A stretch of 64,000 nucleotides of DNA from an uncultured Bacteroidales bacterium (GCA_947303395.1 CAMYYD010000006.1:1-64000), one strand, 5' to 3'. Counted from the first letter of the stretch, positions 11,430 through 20,800 are shown. Notes: a model not told the origin generated them from the letters alone. Program-made: numbers and translations.

Positions 11430-12011
11430 TTTCTGATCATTGCGATAACCATTGCGTGCAGCTGCCATTCGTTCGCGTATTCCACCCTCTGTAACGAATT
11501 CTTTTTCTTTTTTCTTTTGATAAGACAGCATCATTTTGTCTACCATTCGGCAAAGTGTTATTGCGACATTACAGAACTCTTCTTCGCTCCATTTCCAGAA
11601 ATAATTTGAATATTCTTCAAGTTGATTATGATTGCGACAATAATTGAGCATACCATTGAATCTAGGATGTTCTTTGTCCCAATGTTTTAATCCTTTTTTA
11701 ATAATATAATCAATGTAATCCTCTTGAAGTTCTTGAATGCTAGCACGAGCTACATTCAGGAGTTTAAGTTCCATTTCGGTAGAAGTAACGCCATCAGAAG
11801 AGCCTTCAATTATGTTTTGTTTCCCTGAACGCGCTGCTTGTATCATTTGGTCAACAGTTCTGTCGCCACATTTTGGTAAAAATCTTTGGGTAAAAACAAC
11901 AGTCATTTGATATATGACAACGGTTTTTTGATAAAACCATAAGTTTTGCCAGATTGCCTGATTTTTTAGAACTGATGGGGCGCTTTGTGAATGATTTAAA
12001 TCCTTTTTCAT
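11427..12011 (-). CDS. Four-helix-bundle suffix domain protein
   Basis: A 194-residue cytoplasmic protein. Residues about 20-125 match the four-helix-bundle family first seen as 23S rRNA intervening-sequence proteins. The diagnostic patterns are LWFYQKTVVIYQMT, CGDRTVDQMIQAARSGKQNI, IEGSSDGVTSTEMELKLLNV and ARASIQELQEDYIDYI. The remaining C-terminal part (WSEEEFCNVAITLCRMVDKM) fits the 'suffix' domain found in the longer Bacteroidota subfamily. The function is unknown. The gene stands alone between two terminators, with its own TAATTTTG promoter box about 85 bases upstream and a 9-bp tandem repeat in its leader. Confidence 0.75.
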   Translation of the reverse strand: MKKDLNHSQSAPSVLKNQAIWQNLWFYQKTVVIYQMTVVFTQRFLPKCGDRTVDQMIQAARSGKQNIIEGSSDGVTSTEMELKLLNVARASIQELQEDYIDYIIKKGLKHWDKEHPRFNGMLNYCRNHNQLEEYSNYFWKWSEEEFCNVAITLCRMVDKMMLSYQKKKEKEFVTEGGIRERMAAARNGYRNDQK

Positions 12012-12043
12012 AAATTTATTCTTTTGGTTAAAACATTTTCATT

Positions 12044-12079
12044 TTTCTAGAGTTTCTAGAGTTTCTAGAGTTTCTAGAG
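12044..12079. repeat. Four perfect copies of a 9-bp unit (TTTCTAGAG)
   Basis: TTTCTAGAG is repeated four times without mismatch, in the predicted 5' untranslated region of the minus-strand four-helix-bundle gene. Each unit contains the palindrome TCTAGA. The copy number could vary by slippage. Confidence 0.9.
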
Positions 12080-12095
12080 CGAAAGATTAGAATTA

Positions 12096-12103
12096 CAAAA
12101 TTA
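12096..12103 (-). promoter_or_regulatory. -7 promoter box (TAATTTTG) for the four-helix-bundle gene
   Basis: The minus strand reads TAATTTTG, a full match to the Bacteroidota TAnnTTTG box. The predicted transcript start leaves a leader of roughly 80 bases that holds the 9-bp repeat array. Confidence 0.55.
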
Positions 12104-12135
12104 CAAATTATTTGGGAAAGGCTAACAGTTTTAAT

Positions 12136-12173
12136 AAAAAAATAATGACGCCGCTCGCGGCGTCATTATTTTT
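12136..12173 (-). terminator. Strong intrinsic terminator of pyrBI
   Basis: A perfect 14-bp arm AATAATGACGCCGC (12141-12154) pairs with GCGGCGTCATTATT (12157-12170), with A/T-rich flanks that extend the stem. Read on the minus strand the hairpin is followed by a run of T. It lies 17 bases beyond the pyrI stop. Confidence 0.9.
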
Positions 12174-12189
12174 GAGAGATTTTACAAAA

Positions 12190-12657
12190 CTAAATAAACT
12201 CGAGTTTATCCTGTGTTGTATTCTTCTCGCAGTAGTGGCAATGGAGTTTGATGTTGCCTTCGGCGTCTTTAATGACCGTGAACTTGGTCGGGACGTCGTG
12301 CTCTTTGTTGGTGACGCAGTTCGGGTTGAAGCATTTCACTATGTGCTCGATGCTGTCGGGAAGCGTAACCGTCTGTTTCTTAATCACTTCGTAATCTTTA
12401 ATCTCGATGATTGAAGCAGTAGGAGCCACCAAACCGATTTTATTTACGTCTTCGAGGTTGAAATACTTATTTGAAACCTTAATAAAGCCTTTCTTTCCGT
12501 ATTTTTTACTGTCGACGTTGGTGCCGAAATACACAGGAGTGCTGACTTTTTCAAGACCCAAAATCTTTACGACTTGGAACACTTTGTCGGCTGGTATATG
12601 ATCGATAACTGTGCCGTTTTCAATGGCTGACACAACTAATTCTTTTCTCTTTTCCAT
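12190..12657 (-). CDS. pyrI: Aspartate carbamoyltransferase regulatory chain
   Basis: The regulatory subunit of aspartate transcarbamoylase. It binds nucleotide effectors in its N-terminal domain and docks to the catalytic chain through a C-terminal zinc domain. All four zinc-ligand cysteines are present: Cys109 and Cys114 (CFNPNC), Cys140 and Cys143 (CHYC). The allosteric N-terminal domain starts with the expected IENGTVIDHIPADKVFQVV. The 155-residue length is normal. It lies 11 bases downstream of pyrB in one minus-strand operon that ends in a strong terminator, so the enzyme here is the allosteric, class B-type holoenzyme. Confidence 0.96.
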   Translation of the reverse strand: MEKRKELVVSAIENGTVIDHIPADKVFQVVKILGLEKVSTPVYFGTNVDSKKYGKKGFIKVSNKYFNLEDVNKIGLVAPTASIIEIKDYEVIKKQTVTLPDSIEHIVKCFNPNCVTNKEHDVPTKFTVIKDAEGNIKLHCHYCEKNTTQDKLEFI

Positions 12658-12668
12658 AATTCTGATTT

Positions 12669-13589
12669 TTATTTAAGTCCTAAAATTGTTGCAATTAAAG
12701 CTTCGCGGGCGTAAACACCGTTTTGAGCCTGCTGGAAGTAGTAAGCCTTCGGGTTGCTGTCGACATCCACATGGATTTCGTTGACACGTGGAAGCGGATG
12801 AAGCACGCGGCAGTTTGGCTTCGAAGCGTCAAGCATTGCGTTGCGCAACACGTATGAATTCTTAACTTTTTCGTATTCCTCAGGATCTGGGAAGCGTTCG
12901 CGTTGGATACGTGTCATGTAGATGATATCTGAGTGCGGGATAGCCTCTTCAAGTTCTGTATATTGATGATATTCAAGATGTTTGTCTTTGATATGCTGTT
13001 TCACCACGCTCGGGAGCTTCAGCTCGACAGGGGATACGAGGTTGAACTTTGCGTTGAAGTTGCACATGGCTTCGACGAGGCTGTGCACTGTGCGGCCGTA
13101 TTTAAGGTCACCGACGAGGGTGATTTCAAGGTTTTCGAGAGTTCCCTGGGTTTTGCGGATGCTGTAGAGGTCGAGCATGCACTGAGTTGGGTGCTGGTTG
13201 GCGCCGTCGCCTGCGTTGATGACCGGCACTTTCGAAACTTCTGATGCGAAGCGAGCTGAACCTTCAATAGGGTTGCGCATAACGATGAGGTCGGCGTAGG
13301 AGGCCACCATTGTGATGGTGTCGGCCAGAGATTCGCCTTTCTGAACGCTGGTGCCTGCGGTGCTGCTGAATCCGATAACGTTGCCTCCGAGAAGCTGGAT
13401 GGCTGTCTCGAAGCTGAGACGAGTACGGGTTGAAGGCTCGAAGAAGAGTGATGCGATGATACGTCCGTTGAGGAGATTCTGATGTGGGTTGCGCTCGAAA
13501 TCTTCAGCAATATCAAGTACATGGCAGATTTCCTCAGGTGTGTAGTCGCTGATTGATATCAGACTACGATTTTTCAAGGATATAGACAT
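12669..13589 (-). CDS. pyrB: Aspartate carbamoyltransferase catalytic chain
   Basis: Catalyses carbamoyl phosphate + L-aspartate to N-carbamoyl-L-aspartate, the committed step of pyrimidine synthesis. The carbamoyl-phosphate motif STRTR is at residues 53-57 ([13 protein letters not shown]). The mobile Ser/Lys loop follows ([12 protein letters not shown]), and HPTQ and the aspartate-loop region ([13 protein letters not shown]) are intact. The 306-residue length is typical. The gene is first in the pyrBI operon, with a TACTTTTG box about 33 bases upstream. No pyrimidine-sensing attenuator was recognised in its short leader. Confidence 0.97.
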   Translation of the reverse strand: MSISLKNRSLISISDYTPEEICHVLDIAEDFERNPHQNLLNGRIIASLFFEPSTRTRLSFETAIQLLGGNVIGFSSTAGTSVQKGESLADTITMVASYADLIVMRNPIEGSARFASEVSKVPVINAGDGANQHPTQCMLDLYSIRKTQGTLENLEITLVGDLKYGRTVHSLVEAMCNFNAKFNLVSPVELKLPSVVKQHIKDKHLEYHQYTELEEAIPHSDIIYMTRIQRERFPDPEEYEKVKNSYVLRNAMLDASKPNCRVLHPLPRVNEIHVDVDSNPKAYYFQQAQNGVYAREALIATILGLK

Positions 13590-13621
13590 TGTGGTAAAGA
13601 TTTTATTTGATTATCGGAATG

Positions 13622-13629
13622 CAAAAGTA
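13622..13629 (-). promoter_or_regulatory. -7 promoter box (TACTTTTG) for pyrBI
   Basis: The minus strand reads TACTTTTG, matching TAnnTTTG, 32 bases before the pyrB ATG. It shares the ~320-base spacer 13590-13910 with the divergent promoter of the surface-protein cluster. Confidence 0.6.
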
Positions 13630-13730
13630 CTATAAATTTTCGAGATTGCAAGAAAAATATTACAAAATTTTTTTTAACAGAATATGCGTCCAGATGAATT
13701 AAATCTTAAAATCTTTTAAGAAAAAAGTAC

Positions 13731-13761
13731 TTGACAAGTAATAAAAAGTACTATATTTTTG
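13731..13761 (+). promoter_or_regulatory. Promoter of the leader peptide/RHS cluster
   Basis: TTGAC at 13731-13735 and TATTTTTG at 13754-13761 form a -33/-7 pair in the Bacteroidota style. Transcription would begin near 13767, shortly before the 18-codon leader ORF. The same TTGACA-plus-TATTTTTG layout precedes the ABC operon at 42.5 kb. Confidence 0.65.
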
Positions 13762-13784
13762 TAGCCGGAAAATAAAATCAGTTT

Positions 13785-13841
13785 ATGGAACAAGTACGTT
13801 TAAAATTGGTAATAAAAAGTCTGCGGTTTAGGCACAAATAA
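13785..13841 (+). CDS. Putative 18-residue basic leader peptide
   Basis: An ATG about 18 bases after the predicted transcript start opens an 18-codon frame, MEQVRLKLVIKSLRFRHK, ending in TAA. Seven of the 18 residues are Lys, Arg or His. The last codons (AGT CTG CGG TTT) form the 5' arm of a perfect 10-bp hairpin, and the stop codon coincides with the start of its 3' arm. A ribosome finishing this ORF would therefore hold the hairpin open, the layout expected for translation-coupled control. I do not recognise the peptide. The coding call is an inference from position and geometry. Confidence 0.4.
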   Translation: MEQVRLKLVIKSLRFRHK

Positions 13842-13849
13842 CCGCAGAC
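13819..13849 (+). promoter_or_regulatory. Perfect 10-bp stem-loop in the leader of the RHS cluster
   Basis: GTCTGCGGTT (13819-13828) pairs with AACCGCAGAC (13840-13849) around an 11-base loop. It is GC-rich in an otherwise very AT-rich leader and overlaps the end of the leader ORF. No T-run follows directly, so it is not a simple terminator. From 13850 to the lipoprotein ATG at 13911 there is only AT-rich sequence, including the palindrome-like AATAAAAATTTTATT. Confidence 0.75.
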
Positions 13850-13910
13850 GATGACCATTTGATAGATTTTGTGCAGATAATAAAAATTTTATTCATTAAA
13901 AATCGTGTTT

Positions 13911-14990
13911 ATGAAACGCAAAAAAATTAAAGGAATTGCATTGATAACGCTGTTGGCGGTTGGTGCTGTCGTGTATTTTGAGGCTTGTAAAAAAGAGTCG
14001 GTTACACCTATTATTAATAATACTAATCTTGAGAATGAGATTCCGACATATCCTGATAAGGTGAAGGCAATGGTTGATAAAATGAATAAATTCCGATATC
14101 AACTGATTGATAAAGAGAATGTTATGCGTAGTGGACTGTGTGTTCCGATTGACAGCGTGATCTGGAATATTGAGGCGCTTTTTAATGCTGAATACACTGC
14201 TCCAGATAGAAAGTATTTGGAAACAGTGAAACAGGAACTGGAATTTGTTGTTACTGTTAACGATAATAATGAGATGCTTTTCTGTGATGTTGCTGATTTG
14301 TATGACAATATCACGGAATCTGTTAGGCAATTGTATTCTAACGATGGTGTCAGTGATTCGAAATCATTGAAAGCTGTGGTTGTTGATAAAGGAGATATTG
14401 ATGGTAATATGGTGACTATCAATGTTTTCGTTATCTCAGGTAGAGTGGAAAACGATAATTCGACGAAAGATCCGGTACAAGGTCCGTTTGGGCCAGGCGA
14501 CTGTTGGTATTTTGGCGAATATGGCGGCACGTGTAACGACCCGTCTGTTTTTGGCGATGCTGCTGAGATTATCGAAGATACGATAAACTATTATTATGGT
14601 TGTACGTCAGTGCCTCAGAGTGGATTCAGACAAATGAATTTCGGTATGCTTAGAGTTTCTCTTAATGGTAATGAATACATGGATGAAAATGGCGAGCCGT
14701 ATATTTATTTTTACGGTATTGAGGAGAATCCTCCGTTGTATATGAATTACGAATTGCTCAATTATTATTACACTAGAGAACTGGAGGTTTTGTTGCATCT
14801 GTTGCCGTCTGATCCAATATTTTTAGAAATGATGCCTGATGTGCCTGCTTTTATAGAAGTTGATATAGTAGGTATGCTTGGCTATGTGAATAATGGCAGC
14901 TATTTTCATCATAAAAATTATGTGATTTATGGCAATAAATATCCTGTTCCAGAGCAAGAATTGCCACCTTTAAGAGATTTGTTGAATTAA
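13911..14990 (+). CDS. Putative lipoprotein of unknown function, first gene of the RHS cluster
   Basis: A 359-residue exported protein. The ATG giving MKRKKIKGIAL is chosen over a GTG six bases upstream because it places a normal lipoprotein signal peptide ahead of Cys26 (VVYFEAC followed by KKES). I recognise no domain. The mature part is rich in Asp, Asn and Tyr and contains a Gly/Pro/Cys-rich segment in the middle (GPFGPGDCWYFGEYGGTC). It is cotranscribed with the four following genes (12-24 base gaps). Codon use favours AAT, GAT, TAT and TTG more than in neighbouring housekeeping genes, hinting at an accessory or acquired origin. Confidence 0.65.
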   Translation: MKRKKIKGIALITLLAVGAVVYFEACKKESVTPIINNTNLENEIPTYPDKVKAMVDKMNKFRYQLIDKENVMRSGLCVPIDSVIWNIEALFNAEYTAPDRKYLETVKQELEFVVTVNDNNEMLFCDVADLYDNITESVRQLYSNDGVSDSKSLKAVVVDKGDIDGNMVTINVFVISGRVENDNSTKDPVQGPFGPGDCWYFGEYGGTCNDPSVFGDAAEIIEDTINYYYGCTSVPQSGFRQMNFGMLRVSLNGNEYMDENGEPYIYFYGIEENPPLYMNYELLNYYYTRELEVLLHLLPSDPIFLEMMPDVPAFIEVDIVGMLGYVNNGSYFHHKNYVIYGNKYPVPEQELPPLRDLLN

Positions 14991-15002
14991 AATTGTATAG
15001 TC

Positions 15003-16478
15003 ATGAAGAAATTTCTGTTGTTAATATTTTGCTTCTATTGCGTGAGAACGTATTCACAGCAATGGATTATTTCAAGTATTGCTGAAGATGGCGTTGTACT
15101 TCAAGGTGGTGATTGTAACGGTGATGGTAATTATATTTTCGGAGCTTGTGATAATGGTCTGTTCGGTTATATGAACGCATTTGCGATGTATGTTAATAAT
15201 GATGGCTCTTATAATGAAATAAAATTTGATTTCGGAAGTTACAAGTCGCATTTGTGTAATGCAATCAGATTGGAAGATGGCAACGCTTTTGTAGTTGGAG
15301 TGAAGGGCGGAACAAAGCAGGATCGTTTATATGATACATTGTGGATTATGGTTATGACACCGAATCTAGACGTTGTTGAAGAACATAATTATCCACTTGT
15401 TGCCCCATATATTACATGGACTACTGATGTTTACTTGGAATTTGATAATTATGGAGATATCCTGGTTTTAGCAGATGTTAGTGAGAGAAATTATCCGAAT
15501 GTGACAAATGGTGTTTACGCTGTACTCAAGATGGATATACATGGAAATTTGATAAAATGCAAGTATTTCTCGGAAGGGCACGGGGTTAATGGTGCGAGAC
15601 CTACTGGTATCATCAGAGTCCCTGACAGCGACTATATGATGTTGTTGGGAAGAGGCTTCTTTGTTAACGGATTCCATAGTATTTGCTATATAGACAATGA
15701 GTTGGACAAAGTTGCGGCTTATCCTTTGTCTTGGCTGGAGGATAATTGGAATTACACTGATTATTGGAAAGATAACGGACATTTCCTGATGTCGTCGATG
15801 ACGCATCATCAGGGTGGTGGCAGTAGTTCGTATTATGCTGCGGTGTTTGAGGTTGATTCTCAAGGACATTATCTAGACACTTTGGTTTATGATAGGGCTG
15901 ATACGTCAGATTACACGGCTCAATTTGGTAGTATGGCGTTTGTTGACGATGAAACTATATACATTGCCACTTATTGGGAAAATGGGATTGATAATGTGTC
16001 TTCTGATGCTGTTATATGTTTGATTGACAAAGATTTGAATCTTCGAGGAATTAAAAAATTGAAGATGGATGATACAAAAATAAGAATTCTTCAATGCCGA
16101 AAGACAGCTGACGGAGGTTGTTTGGTTTATGGACAATGCAAGAAAAACTATGGCAGCGAGTTGTTGTGTGTATGGAAATTGTTACCTGAAGATTTTGTGA
16201 TTCTTTATTCTTTGAATGAAACGCCGGAGGTCTTGCCACACCATGAAGTTTATCCGAATCCTACAAATGATTATTTGAACATAATCATTGATTCGGAGAA
16301 CCTTGATTATAAAGTGATTATTAGTGATTTAAAAGGTCTCAAGTATTTTGAGCGGAAGTTTGATAGCGCAACAGGTGTACTGTCGCTTGACTTGTCGTCT
16401 CTTGAAAGAGGAGTGTATTTTTATGAAGTTTTTACAGGAAAAAATTGTACACAAAAGGGGAAGTTTGTTAAAAATTAA
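15003..16478 (+). CDS. T9SS-secreted protein, repeated beta-strand (propeller-like) body
   Basis: A 491-residue secreted protein. It has an N-terminal signal peptide of about 19 residues (ending VRTYSQ). The body (about residues 20-400) has recurring blade-like segments such as DCNGDGNYIFGACDNGLFGY, AIRLEDGNAFVVG and KTADGGCLVYGQCK, which resemble the loose repeats of secreted beta-propellers. The last ~80 residues are a type A T9SS sorting domain, starting at EVYPNPTNDYLNI and ending in YFYEVFTGKNC plus a basic tail. It should cross the outer membrane through T9SS and be released or anchored. Its ligand or activity is unknown. Confidence 0.7.
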   Translation: MKKFLLLIFCFYCVRTYSQQWIISSIAEDGVVLQGGDCNGDGNYIFGACDNGLFGYMNAFAMYVNNDGSYNEIKFDFGSYKSHLCNAIRLEDGNAFVVGVKGGTKQDRLYDTLWIMVMTPNLDVVEEHNYPLVAPYITWTTDVYLEFDNYGDILVLADVSERNYPNVTNGVYAVLKMDIHGNLIKCKYFSEGHGVNGARPTGIIRVPDSDYMMLLGRGFFVNGFHSICYIDNELDKVAAYPLSWLEDNWNYTDYWKDNGHFLMSSMTHHQGGGSSSYYAAVFEVDSQGHYLDTLVYDRADTSDYTAQFGSMAFVDDETIYIATYWENGIDNVSSDAVICLIDKDLNLRGIKKLKMDDTKIRILQCRKTADGGCLVYGQCKKNYGSELLCVWKLLPEDFVILYSLNETPEVLPHHEVYPNPTNDYLNIIIDSENLDYKVIISDLKGLKYFERKFDSATGVLSLDLSSLERGVYFYEVFTGKNCTQKGKFVKN

Positions 16479-16502
16479 ATTGTAACGTTAAAATTTATAA
16501 TT

Positions 16503-17435
16503 ATGAAACCACGTATTTTATTATTTATCGCAATATCATGTATTGCAAGTAACATCGTTGTAGCACAAGAAAAAGGCGGGTGTGATTTGTGCGGCCCATC
16601 GGGATCGACGCAAAACCAGGCGAGAGGTAATTATTCTGCTACGATAGGAATGAACAATATTACTCTTGGAGCGAATTCCATGGCTGTAGGTCAAGCCAAT
16701 AAAACGGTGGGAGCGGCATCATTTGCATTGGGCAAATTTGCAAGAGCTAATGCTACAAATGCCGTCGTTATTGGCGGCGGACTCGATAACACCGATGCTA
16801 AGGCGTTGATTAATAATTATTCGGGGACTCTGATGGTCGGTTTTAACAGTAACCGTCCCACGTTGTTTGTAAGTTCGTCAAATGGCTTGGCGACTACAGG
16901 CAAGATAGGTATTGGTAATGTAACCAGTCCTTCGGCAAAGCTGCATATGCTTGCCGATTCAAATGAAGATGCCGGAGTGATTTTGGAGACATCAAACAAA
17001 ACGTCAAAAAGCGCTTTCCTGCAGTTATATGATGACAAACATAAGATCAGGGTGTCAAAAGACGGAATGCGGATAGAATCAGCAAGCAAAATCACTATGG
17101 AAGGCAAAGTCGGTATTAATACTGACAATGATTTCACGGGAGATTATGATTATGTTTTGGCGGTCAATGGCGGCATTCTTACAAGTGAAGTGTATGTCAA
17201 AGAGGTGGATGAATGGCATGATTATGTCTTTGACAAAGATTATAACCTCATGACTTTGAGCGATTTGGAAAAATATATTGGTCAAAATGGACATCTTCCG
17301 GATTTGCCATCCGAATCGGAGGTAAGGCAAAATGGTTATAATGTTGTGGACATGGAAGGCGTTCTGTTGAAAAAGATAGAAGAACTTACTTTGTATATTA
17401 TCCAATTACAGCATAAATTGCAGGAAATCAAGTAG
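16503..17435 (+). CDS. YadA-head/phage tail-fibre-like exported protein
   Basis: A 310-residue protein with a signal peptide (about residues 1-22). Residues about 38-95 contain YadA-type head repeats, alternating NNITLGANSMAVGQ and ASFALGKFARANA with regular Ala/Gly/Asn spacing. The middle resembles tail-fibre modules (GKIGIGN, SAKLHMLAD, KVGINTDN). The C-terminus (GQNGHLPDLPSESEVRQNGY, then a coiled coil KKIEELTLYIIQLQHKLQEI) matches the widespread Bacteroidota tail-fibre-like ending, which in phages can act as a trimerisation or chaperone segment. There is no T9SS tail. A trimeric surface fibre is the likely form. It is the third structural gene of the cluster. Confidence 0.65.
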   Translation: MKPRILLFIAISCIASNIVVAQEKGGCDLCGPSGSTQNQARGNYSATIGMNNITLGANSMAVGQANKTVGAASFALGKFARANATNAVVIGGGLDNTDAKALINNYSGTLMVGFNSNRPTLFVSSSNGLATTGKIGIGNVTSPSAKLHMLADSNEDAGVILETSNKTSKSAFLQLYDDKHKIRVSKDGMRIESASKITMEGKVGINTDNDFTGDYDYVLAVNGGILTSEVYVKEVDEWHDYVFDKDYNLMTLSDLEKYIGQNGHLPDLPSESEVRQNGYNVVDMEGVLLKKIEELTLYIIQLQHKLQEIK

Positions 17436-17454
17436 TTATTAAAAACATATTGCT

Positions 17455-17880
17455 ATGAAAATGAAATATTTTTTAGTATTTCTTGCACTTTTATTGTCTC
17501 CGGTTTTTGAGAATGAGATATATGCCCAACGGTGTCTTGTATTTAAATATGACAATGATGGAAATCGCGTAAAGCGTTTCGTGGATTATAATTGTTATGA
17601 GACTAAAAACCGTGAAGAAGTGCAGGAAATTGCGATAGATGAAAAGATTGAAGTGTATCCGAATCCAACTGACGGATGTATTAATATTAAATTAGGAGGC
17701 CACCTAATTGAAGATGAGGCATGTTGTGAGTTGTATGATGTCAACGGTTTGCTGATAATTGAAAAAAGCTTGGTGAAACAAGAGACAGAGTTGGATATTG
17801 GTGATCTGCCAACTGGAGTATACCTTTTGAAGGTTTTTCAGGGTAATGATGTGATTTCTAAGATTATTTTGAAACAATAA
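17455..17880 (+). CDS. Small protein with a single YD motif and a T9SS sorting tail
   Basis: A 141-residue protein made of three short parts. The first is a signal peptide (about residues 1-25). The second is a single RHS/YD-type motif (RCLVFKYDNDGNRVKRFVDY). The third is a complete type A T9SS sorting domain (about residues 62-141, from KIEVYPNPTDG to VISKIILKQ). There is almost no other body. It sits 12 bases before the giant YD-repeat protein, which itself lacks a T9SS tail, so one idea is that it supplies in trans a surface anchor or export handle for that protein. This is inference. It might also be a remnant of a longer YD protein. Confidence 0.65.
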   Translation: MKMKYFLVFLALLLSPVFENEIYAQRCLVFKYDNDGNRVKRFVDYNCYETKNREEVQEIAIDEKIEVYPNPTDGCINIKLGGHLIEDEACCELYDVNGLLIIEKSLVKQETELDIGDLPTGVYLLKVFQGNDVISKIILKQ

Positions 17881-17892
17881 AACCATTATGTT

Positions 17893-20800
17893 ATGAAACA
17901 GAAATTATTATTGATATTGTTGCTGACGTTGGGAGCCTATGCCAGATCGCAGACCTATCAGCAGACAAATATTGTTCTAGATTCTGAAATCCCTAAAGAT
18001 AAGAATCTGCATTATGAAGCATCCACTTCGATTAAACTGGTCAAAGGTTTTTGTTGTCATCCAAATGCCCAGAAATCAGTGGTGTTTTCAATCGACAGAT
18101 ATGGAGTTTTTCCGCCTGATGAAGGCTTAATAGGAGGTCCAGCAACATCGAATATGAACGGAGTGGTCGGCGCATTACCAGGGGAACTCAATATCAGCGA
18201 TTTGGGTGCCGCGATATATTCGATTCCAATAACGATGCCTCTAGGAATTGGCGAAATGACTCCGCAACTGGCCGTTACATATAATAATCAAGCAAGCAAC
18301 GGGCTGCTTGGTTGGGGCTGGGATTTATCTGGCTTGTCGTCAATTGTAAGGGTGGGTCAGACGTTGTATCACGACGGAAGTCAGACAGCTGTCAATTTTG
18401 TCGATGACAGATTTACATTGGATGGCAAACGACTTATGCTGTGCTCCGGTGATTATGGAGGTAATGGTTCTGTTTACAAAACAGAAATAGATGAGATGAG
18501 CAAAATAGAAGCGTTTAGTGATGGTTGCGATGGACCGGCTCGTTTTGTCGTGCATAAAAAAGATGGAACGATTTGGGAATACGGCTGTACTGATGATTCC
18601 AGAATTGAGCCGCAAAACAAAAATGATGTAGTGTTGATGTGGCTGGTTAATAAAATTACAGATTCTGATGGTAACTACATGACATTCAACTATATAGAAA
18701 ATCAAAACACCGGCGAGTCATATATCAATAACATTGATTATACTCTCAATGATAAAGCCGGAATACAGTCAATGTATCGTGTTAATTTTGAGTATAGCGA
18801 TAGGGATGATGTCGAAATTGGTTTTGTGTATGCAAATCTTGTTCAAAACAGAAAACTTTTAAATCAGATTTTGATAAAAAACATGATGTCGGGGGCAATA
18901 TTATATGATTATTCGTTTGATTATTTGCCACCAGGCAATTATTCCGATGACGTGAAGTTTATGTATCATCGGTTAAAAAGCATAGGCTTGACTGCGGATG
19001 GAATGTCGTTGAATCCTACGATTATCAGTTGGAATAATAAGAGCCATTATCCTGAAAAATTTCTGTCATACTCGTTGGGAAAGAATATGTTTAACAAGGT
19101 TCCGTTTGTCGGAGATTTCAATGGTGACGAATTCACGGATGTCATAACTGTGCCTTATAAAATCAGTAATTCTTATTCTTCAAATGTCATGGCATCGGTT
19201 TTAATCAACAATGGAGATGGCTCTTTTAATGCTAATGCATATTACACTTTCAATTTTGACAAGACGTTGGAGTGGTTGTATGTTGTTGATTTTGATGGAG
19301 ATGGTTTGGATGACGTAGTGTCTTGTTATACAAATTATGATGAAAAAGCCAGTTGGAAATCAAAAATTTGCGCTTATATTAATAATGGTAGCGGGTTTAC
19401 ATACATCGAGGAGTTGAGTAGCAATAGGTTTTTTACAATTTACCCAGGTGATTTTTGCGGTGAAAAGAAAACAATGTTTTTTCTCGAATATAACAATAAG
19501 GAATATTCGACTGTGTATTATCCAGCCGTCGTTTATTATGCTGATAATGCTTTGGTGCGTCAAACGCTTGGTTATCAGTCATATATTGATGTTCCGGAGC
19601 GTATTCATGTTGAAGATGTAGATGGTGATGGATGCTCCGAGATTTTATATCTGATGGAAAGCAATTCGGCAGTTGCAAAATTGCATTATGATGAGAACGG
19701 TTACGGCTTTCAGAGATTGTATTATTATGATGGGTTTGACAGCGACGATTTCCTTTTTCCGGGCGATTACAATGGCGACGGATATGTTGATTTCCTGAAA
19801 TATGATAATCGAAATTATTGGAAAATGGCTCTTTCTGATGGCGAAAAGTTAAAAACTCCGGTTTCTTGCGGAAGTAATAATCTCCTGAGAAATGTTGTTT
19901 TGGTTCCTCAAGACAGATATTATTGCTCGTTAGAAAATCTGTCAAAGCCAACTGTTACAATAAGAACTGCTGATTTTGACGGTGATGGCAAGACTGATGT
20001 CGGGGTATTCAAAAATGCTGGAGGTAATTATTATTTGGAAATTGGGTTTAATATGTTCGAAACATTCAATAATAATTATAGTTTTAGCGATATTAGGCGA
20101 TTTTATCTCAATATTAATTATTCGCATCAATATGTGCATCTGGGGAATTTTTTAGGGCATGAAAACATCAGTATTCTCAGTAGCGTCAGAGAAAATCCAT
20201 ACACTAATGAGATTCCTAAAATTGTTTCATTAAATCCGCATACTTCTAAGTTTAGCGTTGAGAGAATAACTGATGGTTTAGGTAACTCGCGTGGCTTTGA
20301 TTATGAATACCTGATGCCCAAAGATAATGCTTTCTATCACTATGATTATCAATGGATTGGTAACGATTTGAGGACTATTGCTTTACCCGTTAAGGCTTTG
20401 CATACTGATACGGTTTTTTCAACTAATAACAAACCATGTATTACAAAATATTCCTATAATAATGCGTTGTATCATACCAAAGGCCATGGATTGCTAGGTT
20501 TTGCAAAAAGTGAATCTAAATTTATGATAAACAATGCTTTATGTGAGAGGAATGTGCTGAAAAAAGATTTTGAGATTATGGGTGACAATTTTTTATTATT
20601 GCCTACCCAACAGCAAAAATACAATTATAGTGATCAATTGATATCTGAAGAGAATTATATTTATAATAAGTTCACTTGTACGAAAAATGATAAAATAATT
20701 ATGCCGTTGATAACTATAAAAAGGACTATGGTTTATGATTGTGACTCACCTGGCTCAGTTATTAAGTCTAATATTGAAAATATTGATTATCAATGTGATA

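Noticed and set aside
13905..13910. GTG start two codons upstream of the lipoprotein
   Set aside because: The ATG at 13911 gives a standard lipoprotein signal peptide, and the GTG adds nothing conserved.
16503..17435. Prophage remnant because of the tail-fibre-like protein
   Set aside because: It has a signal peptide, and no capsid, portal, terminase, integrase or attachment repeats are nearby.
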